Assembly: GCF_017639205.1 (NCBI RefSeq)
Contig: NZ_CP071139.1
Location: 8,555,501 to 8,619,500 of the forward strand
From: Streptomyces nojiriensis
GTDB taxonomy: Bacteria > Actinomycetota > Actinomycetes > Streptomycetales > Streptomycetaceae
Direction: 5' to 3'
DNA length: 64,000 nt
The notes beneath the pieces are model-generated. The model saw nothing but the letters and a program-made list of their open reading frames with translations, searched no databases and had not been told where the DNA came from. Shown piece by piece: positions 60,298-64,000 of the stretch. The position numbers were made by a program, and so were the translations under genes. Position 1 is the first letter of the stretch, and each line of letters starts with the position of its first letter.

Positions 60298-60842
60298 CTG
60301 CTCCCCCAACCCTCGAGTTCTCTGCCCTCCTAGACTTCCCGCTTTGGAGCTGCATGCTTGGTGGCGGTCGGTCCTTCCTCTGATCGCTGTGCCAGGCCTC
60401 AGGTACGGCCCTGGTGGGCGGCCTCGTGGAACGATCCTCACCTCTCCCTGACGCCGCAGCCGGCCGCGCCGCCCGCACCCGCGTCCCAGCTGCGGGTCTC
60501 CCCGACTTCGGCCGATGTCAGGCGCGGCCCGAATATGCCATCGACCTCGGACCGGTCGGCTTACGAGGGCGGGCCGGCCGCCCACGCGCCAAGGCACTCC
60601 GGGCGGGGCGCGCGTATGGATGGCGTCTGCGCCGCTGAACACGGGCGGAAGCGGCCTGGTGCGCTGTGCGACGGCGGCGTGCCCGCCGAGACAGTGGCCA
60701 TGGGACTCGGGACCACCCGTTCCAATCCATGGCCCTGGTTCTGCCGCTCGCCGCGCAGCACAGGCAAGGCGCTCGGTTTCGGCCAGAGACGGGGCCCGCG
60801 CGGATCCGGACCGACCAGACCGCAGGGGTCGCCCCTGGTCGG
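60298..60842. other. Gene-free stretch before the pseudogene
   Basis: These 545 bases carry open frames on both strands but none with convincing codon bias together with a start signal or a recognisable protein. The 5' part of the YhgE/DUF3533-like gene should have been here, and the sequence may be its decayed remains. Confidence 0.4.
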
Positions 60843-61290
60843 ATGGCGGCCCTCTACGAGGAAATCGCCACGGCCCAGGGCTGGAAACTCACTCTCGCCA
60901 TGCAGCGCACCAAGACGGCGACCGCCCGCCGCCGCGTCCTGAGCCTCATCGGGTACGCGATCGTCGCCGCCCTCGGATTCGACGTGATCATCAGCCCGAT
61001 CCTCGGCGTCCACCCCGAGGCTCGAACTTCTGGCCGTTGTGGGGCGGGTTCGCCCTGATGTGCCTGGCGGTTGCTCTGTTCGCCGCGCCCCTGCAGAGCC
61101 TGATCAGCCCGATCGGGACCCTGCTCACGGTCGTCGTCATGGTCTTCTTCGGCAACCCGTCCACCGGCGGTGTGAACGGCACCGCTTACCTGCCGCCGTT
61201 CTGGCGAGCATCTACGTCGTCGGCGCCGCGCTGCGCACTGTCCTCACCTACGGTCGACTGCTGTGGCGGTGCGGCGCCGGGACGTGGCGC
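60843..61290 (+). pseudogene. Frameshifted C-terminal part of a YhgE/DUF3533-like membrane protein
   Basis: Three frames in turn carry one membrane protein. Frame 1 (from 60843) gives TLAMQRTKTATARRRVLSLI and FDVIISPILGVHPE. One base is then missing near 61020, and the next frame gives NFWPLWGGFALMCLAVALFA, SLISPIGTLLTVVVMVFFGN and GGVNGTAYLPPFW. After 61203 the frame shifts again, to ASIYVVGAALRTVLTYGRLL. The order and motifs match the C-terminal membrane domain of YhgE/Pip-like (DUF3533) proteins, in which about 25 more residues lie between the last two blocks. So the gene has two frameshifts, a deletion and no N-terminal half. Confidence 0.7.
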
Positions 61291-61611
61291 TCCCCGATCA
61301 GCCCTGAGGAAGAGGCATCGCCACCATCCCACCCGCATGGCTCCCGGACCCGTCAGAGCGTCACAGTCAGTCCCAGCGCGGAAAGTCGGGGCTTGTCGGC
61401 TGCGCGTGAGCGTGAAGGATCCGGCCGCGCCGGGGCCGGCGGGCGAGGTGGTCCGTCAGGGCGTCGCGTACGCGGGTCCGGGCGAGGGGTGCCCGTTTCC
61501 TGGTGCGCCGAGCACGGCGGCGGGGTGGGGTCGGTGTCGGAGCGGCGCCCCGGTGGGGGGCAGGGAGGTGGTCGACTAGGCTGGTTGCCTGTCGATCATG
61601 GGGATGCGGGC

Positions 61612-62559
61612 ATGGGTGGCGCGGCGGCGTTGGAGAAATTGGTGCCAGTGCTGCTGGCGTTCGGCGGCGGGGTACTGCTCGCCCGCCGGAAGATCGTTCC
61701 GGCCGAGGCGTCGAAGGTCTTCTCCGACTACGCCTTCCTCTTCGCCGTCCCCTGCTACCTCTTCGGCAACATCTACGCCAGCGACCTCGGAGCCCTGTTC
61801 AACTGGCGGGCGATCGGCGGCTATGCCGGGGCCGCGGCCCTCGCCGTGGTGGCGGTCGCCGCTGCGGCGATCGCCCACGGCCTGCGCGAGCCCCGCGACG
61901 TGGCGCTGCGGGTGATGGCGGGAGTCCAGGTGAACACCGCCTACTTCGCCGTCCCCGTCTTCATCACCGTGTTCGGGACGGCGGCGCCGATCTTCCCGAT
62001 CCTGCTGTTCCAGGTCTGCGTACTGTCCCTGGTCGTCATCGCCCTCATGGAACTGGGCCGCGCGGGCCCGGCCGCCGGCGGTCCGGGCCGCCGCCTCTCC
62101 CGTGCCGTCGGAGCCTCGCTCGCGACCCCGCTGGTCCTCGCCTGCAACGCGGGGATCCTGCTCAACCTGCTCTCGGTACGGGTCCCGGCCGTCGTGCTGG
62201 ACGGCGCCGCGTTCGTCGGGGACAGCGCCTCACCGGTGGCGCTGTTCGCCCTCGGCCTCCACCTGGGCGGCCTCGGTCTCGACCTGCGGGGCACCACCCG
62301 CGAGGAACTCGCCCTCATAGGCTTCAAGTGCCTGGCGTTCCCGCTGCTGACCTGGGCGGTGTGCGGGCTGCTCGTCGGTGTGCGGGGCGAGTGGCTCGCG
62401 TACCTCGTCCTGATCGCGGCGATGCCGACCCCGCAGAACCTGTTCATCTTCGCCCAGCGCTACGACGTAGGCGTCGACCTCTCCGCGTCGATCGTGATCA
62501 AGAGTTCGCTGGTGTCCCTCCTGCTGCTGCCCCTGTGGCTGCAGACCGTGGCGGCGTAG
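61612..62559 (+). CDS. AEC-family (auxin efflux carrier-like) permease
   Basis: A 315-residue protein with ten membrane helices in two inverted halves, as in the AEC family of bile/arsenite/riboflavin-superfamily transporters. The family's crossover prolines and asparagines are visible in AVPCYLFGNIY, QVNTAYFAVPVF and AAMPTPQNLFIFAQRY. Bacterial members export malate, malonate or other organic acids or amino acids. The ATG at 61612 gives a normal N-terminal helix; a GGGGATGCGGG stretch precedes it. It is convergent with the SMI1-like gene, with only ten bases between stops. Confidence 0.88.
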   Translation: MGGAAALEKLVPVLLAFGGGVLLARRKIVPAEASKVFSDYAFLFAVPCYLFGNIYASDLGALFNWRAIGGYAGAAALAVVAVAAAAIAHGLREPRDVALRVMAGVQVNTAYFAVPVFITVFGTAAPIFPILLFQVCVLSLVVIALMELGRAGPAAGGPGRRLSRAVGASLATPLVLACNAGILLNLLSVRVPAVVLDGAAFVGDSASPVALFALGLHLGGLGLDLRGTTREELALIGFKCLAFPLLTWAVCGLLVGVRGEWLAYLVLIAAMPTPQNLFIFAQRYDVGVDLSASIVIKSSLVSLLLLPLWLQTVAA

Positions 62560-62569
62560 CCCAGCATCC

Positions 62570-63103
62570 TCACACAGCACCGAGGCGGCGGAATTGATGG
62601 GTGGCCAGGGGGAAGAGTGACGAGAGGATGTCCGACCGCAGCTCTCCGGTGAGGGCGGACGCGAGGAATTGCGTGCACGATACGGAGTGGTGTTCCCATC
62701 GGGGGCCTCTCACCTCGTTCACCATGACGGTCCATTCGTTCGGCTCAACGCCCGGAAGGACGAGCCAGTACAGGCATTCCCCGTTGTCCGTGGTCGCCCA
62801 GGGGATGACCACGGCCCCCTCGGTCTCCAGTTCTGCCGGCTTCTTCTCGACTGTCCACAGGTCTTCCAGGTCGTCGAACTGGTACTCGGCCCACTTGAGG
62901 AGGTCGTAGTGCCGGTTGGGGCAGTCGGGCTCCAGGACGTAGAGGTAGTCGTCCCAGTGGCTTCCCCCGTAGAGGCCGATGAGCTCTTTGTAGTCGTCGG
63001 GGAGTCCGACCGCGAGGATGCCTTCGACCTCGCCCCAATCCTTGTGGCGGGGCCGGCTCGGCGCCGGGGCGATCTCGAGGAGACGGGGAAGCGCGTTGGC
63101 CAT
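62570..63103 (-). CDS. SMI1/KNR4-like protein
   Basis: A 177-residue soluble protein of the SMI1/KNR4 superfamily, recognised by GLPDDYKELIGLYGGSHWDD, the YLYVLEP strand and the WATTDNGECLYWL segment near the end. In bacteria this fold often serves as an immunity protein against contact-dependent or polymorphic toxins, but many members are orphans. No toxin gene is seen in the window; the next gene, two bases upstream on the same strand, is a DUF4839-like membrane protein and is likely co-transcribed. The ATG at 63103 is the first with proper alignment to the family. Confidence 0.82.
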   Translation of the reverse strand: MANALPRLLEIAPAPSRPRHKDWGEVEGILAVGLPDDYKELIGLYGGSHWDDYLYVLEPDCPNRHYDLLKWAEYQFDDLEDLWTVEKKPAELETEGAVVIPWATTDNGECLYWLVLPGVEPNEWTVMVNEVRGPRWEHHSVSCTQFLASALTGELRSDILSSLFPLATHQFRRLGAV

Positions 63104-63105
63104 GA

Positions 63106-63834
63106 CTACCGGGTCTCCGTCGAGACGGGGTCGAGGAAGAAGACGCACTGGGCCGCGTTGAATTTGCCCACCTCGGCGACGAAGCGGAACTTGTCGCCCG
63201 CGCCGACGGTGTCGGGGATCTTCTTGCCGGTCAGCTTCAGGTCCGAGATGTTGACGTCCTCGTACTTGAAGGCCGGGCCGACCCCCGTGTTCGGTCCCTT
63301 GTCGCCCGGGCCCAGGAGGAGGTCGTAGCGGGTGTGCTGGTCACCGTGGGGCGCCATGTTCACGATCGACCCGTCGAACGAGATCGTCCGACCCGCGTGC
63401 CTGGTCGCGAAGTCCAGGTTCGCGCCGTCGCACGTGTCCCCCTTCAACAGCGCCGCGAACTCCGGGTCGTTCTGAGGAGTGATCACCTCAGCGGCGGCCG
63501 ACACGGCAGCCGTCGGAGTCGACGCAGCGGAAGGCTTGTCGCTCGCAACGGCCGTCGACTTGTCCGACCGGTCCTTCTTCCCGCCCCCGTCCTCGAGTGC
63601 GGCGCCGGTACCGATGACGACGGCCAGGATCACGAGGACGGCGGCCGCCGTGCCGATCAGGAGCCTCGGCTGCGGCTTCTTCGGCCGACGGAATTCGAGG
63701 GTGGAGCGCAGCATGCCCTGGGCTTCCCGGTCCACGAGTTCCCAGCCGTCCTTCTGCATCTTCGAGATCACCAAGCCGTCGGTGCCGCGAACCGCCTGCA
63801 CGGTCTTGTACTCGTACCTGATCTCGTCAGCCAT
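63106..63834 (-). CDS. DUF4839-like membrane-anchored protein
   Basis: A 242-residue protein in three parts. Residues 1-50 look like the small DUF4177 type domain (YEYKTVQAVRG, MQKDGWELV). Residues 58-80 form one membrane helix, followed by a Lys/Ser/Ala-rich linker. The outer domain of about 130 residues (TPQNDPEFAALL, CDGANLDFATRHAGRTISFDG, TRYDLLLGPGD) matches DUF4839 as I recall it, with two cysteines that could pair. The outer domain probably faces the outside. The ATG at 63834 sits after a G-rich ribosome binding region. The SMI1-like gene follows after two bases. Confidence 0.75.
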   Translation of the reverse strand: MADEIRYEYKTVQAVRGTDGLVISKMQKDGWELVDREAQGMLRSTLEFRRPKKPQPRLLIGTAAAVLVILAVVIGTGAALEDGGGKKDRSDKSTAVASDKPSAASTPTAAVSAAAEVITPQNDPEFAALLKGDTCDGANLDFATRHAGRTISFDGSIVNMAPHGDQHTRYDLLLGPGDKGPNTGVGPAFKYEDVNISDLKLTGKKIPDTVGAGDKFRFVAEVGKFNAAQCVFFLDPVSTETR

Positions 63835-63906
63835 GCGGTTCCGCGTCCCCCCCAATGGACTCTTCCCAACAGATGCCTCGCGAGCATAGGGGACTCCGCG
63901 AGGAAC

Positions 63907-64000
63907 TCAGATGCCGGACGGGGCCGAACCGCCCGAGTTCAGCAGGGTGAAACCGAGATGGGTCACGGTATGGAGGGCCGCCTTCCGCTCCCGGGTGAGG
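63907..64000 (-). CDS. C-terminal end of an unidentified gene, running off the window
   Basis: The minus strand from the window edge reads an open frame of 30 residues, including RERKAALHTVTHLGFTLLNS, and stops at a TGA (63907-63909), 73 bases before the DUF4839-like gene. Codon bias is typical of real genes here. Too little is visible to name it. Confidence 0.5.
   Translation of the reverse strand, partial: LTRERKAALHTVTHLGFTLLNSGGSAPSGI

Overview
The window is very GC-rich (roughly 70 percent or more outside one patch), with strong third-position GC bias, GTG and TTG starts, GGAGG-type ribosome binding sites, and genes typical of an actinomycete: a Tat-exported cholesterol oxidase, a subtilase with a malectin tail, an XRE-cupin regulator, an ECF sigma factor with a SnoaL-like tail, and NarL-type two-component proteins. 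This points to Streptomyces or a very close relative. No rRNA, tRNA, CRISPR array or complete mobile element was recognised.

Layout. 0-2.2 kb: end of a galactose operon (galT-galK, translationally coupled, with no galE between them). 2.3-6.1 kb: divergent SDR/TetR pair with a palindromic operator cluster, a secreted Pro/Thr-rich protein, an aldo/keto reductase. 6.4-10 kb: an ABC-2 permease coupled to an unusual secreted-hydrolase/ABC-ATPase fusion. 10.1-15.3 kb: ATP-dependent DNA ligase, CorA-like transporter, XRE-cupin regulator with twin operators and a 53-residue membrane protein, then a coupled reductase/carboxymuconolactone decarboxylase-like pair. 15.4-24.6 kb: cholesterol oxidase, two membrane proteins, a large secreted subtilase, a degenerate beta-lactamase-fold protein, a protein-tyrosine-phosphatase-like enzyme. 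24.6-30.1 kb: an atypical P450 with an orphan partner, then gluconate uptake and phosphorylation (gntP, gntK) under a divergent GntR repressor. 30.1-38.2 kb: sigma factor, HIT protein, two degenerate adenylate-forming proteins (one fused to a membrane domain), a VOC protein and an ABC exporter. 38.3-48.2 kb: AOC/dirigent-like secreted protein, GNAT-ATP-grasp protein divergent from a DUF350 protein, acyltransferase and hydrolase pair, RTX-like secreted protein, a 171-bp palindromic element, a two-component system, a reductase.

48.2-54 kb is an accessory patch. It holds a visibly AT-richer segment with two small secreted four-cysteine proteins, a Lys/His-rich secreted protein, an AraC fragment, three IS5-family transposase remnants and several orphan genes. 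54.5-64 kb holds mostly orphan or domain-of-unknown-function genes (HEAT-repeat protein, DUF6000-, DUF5958-, SMI1/KNR4- and DUF4839-like), a tail remnant resembling Ku, a frameshifted YhgE/DUF3533-like pseudogene and an AEC permease.

Clear functional links: gluconate enters by GntP, is phosphorylated by GntK, and GntR very likely binds a palindrome between gntK and gntR. GalT and GalK act in the Leloir pathway. The hydrolase-ATPase fusion and its permease probably form one membrane complex. Family names are assigned from recognised motifs without database searches; those marked as recall are less secure.
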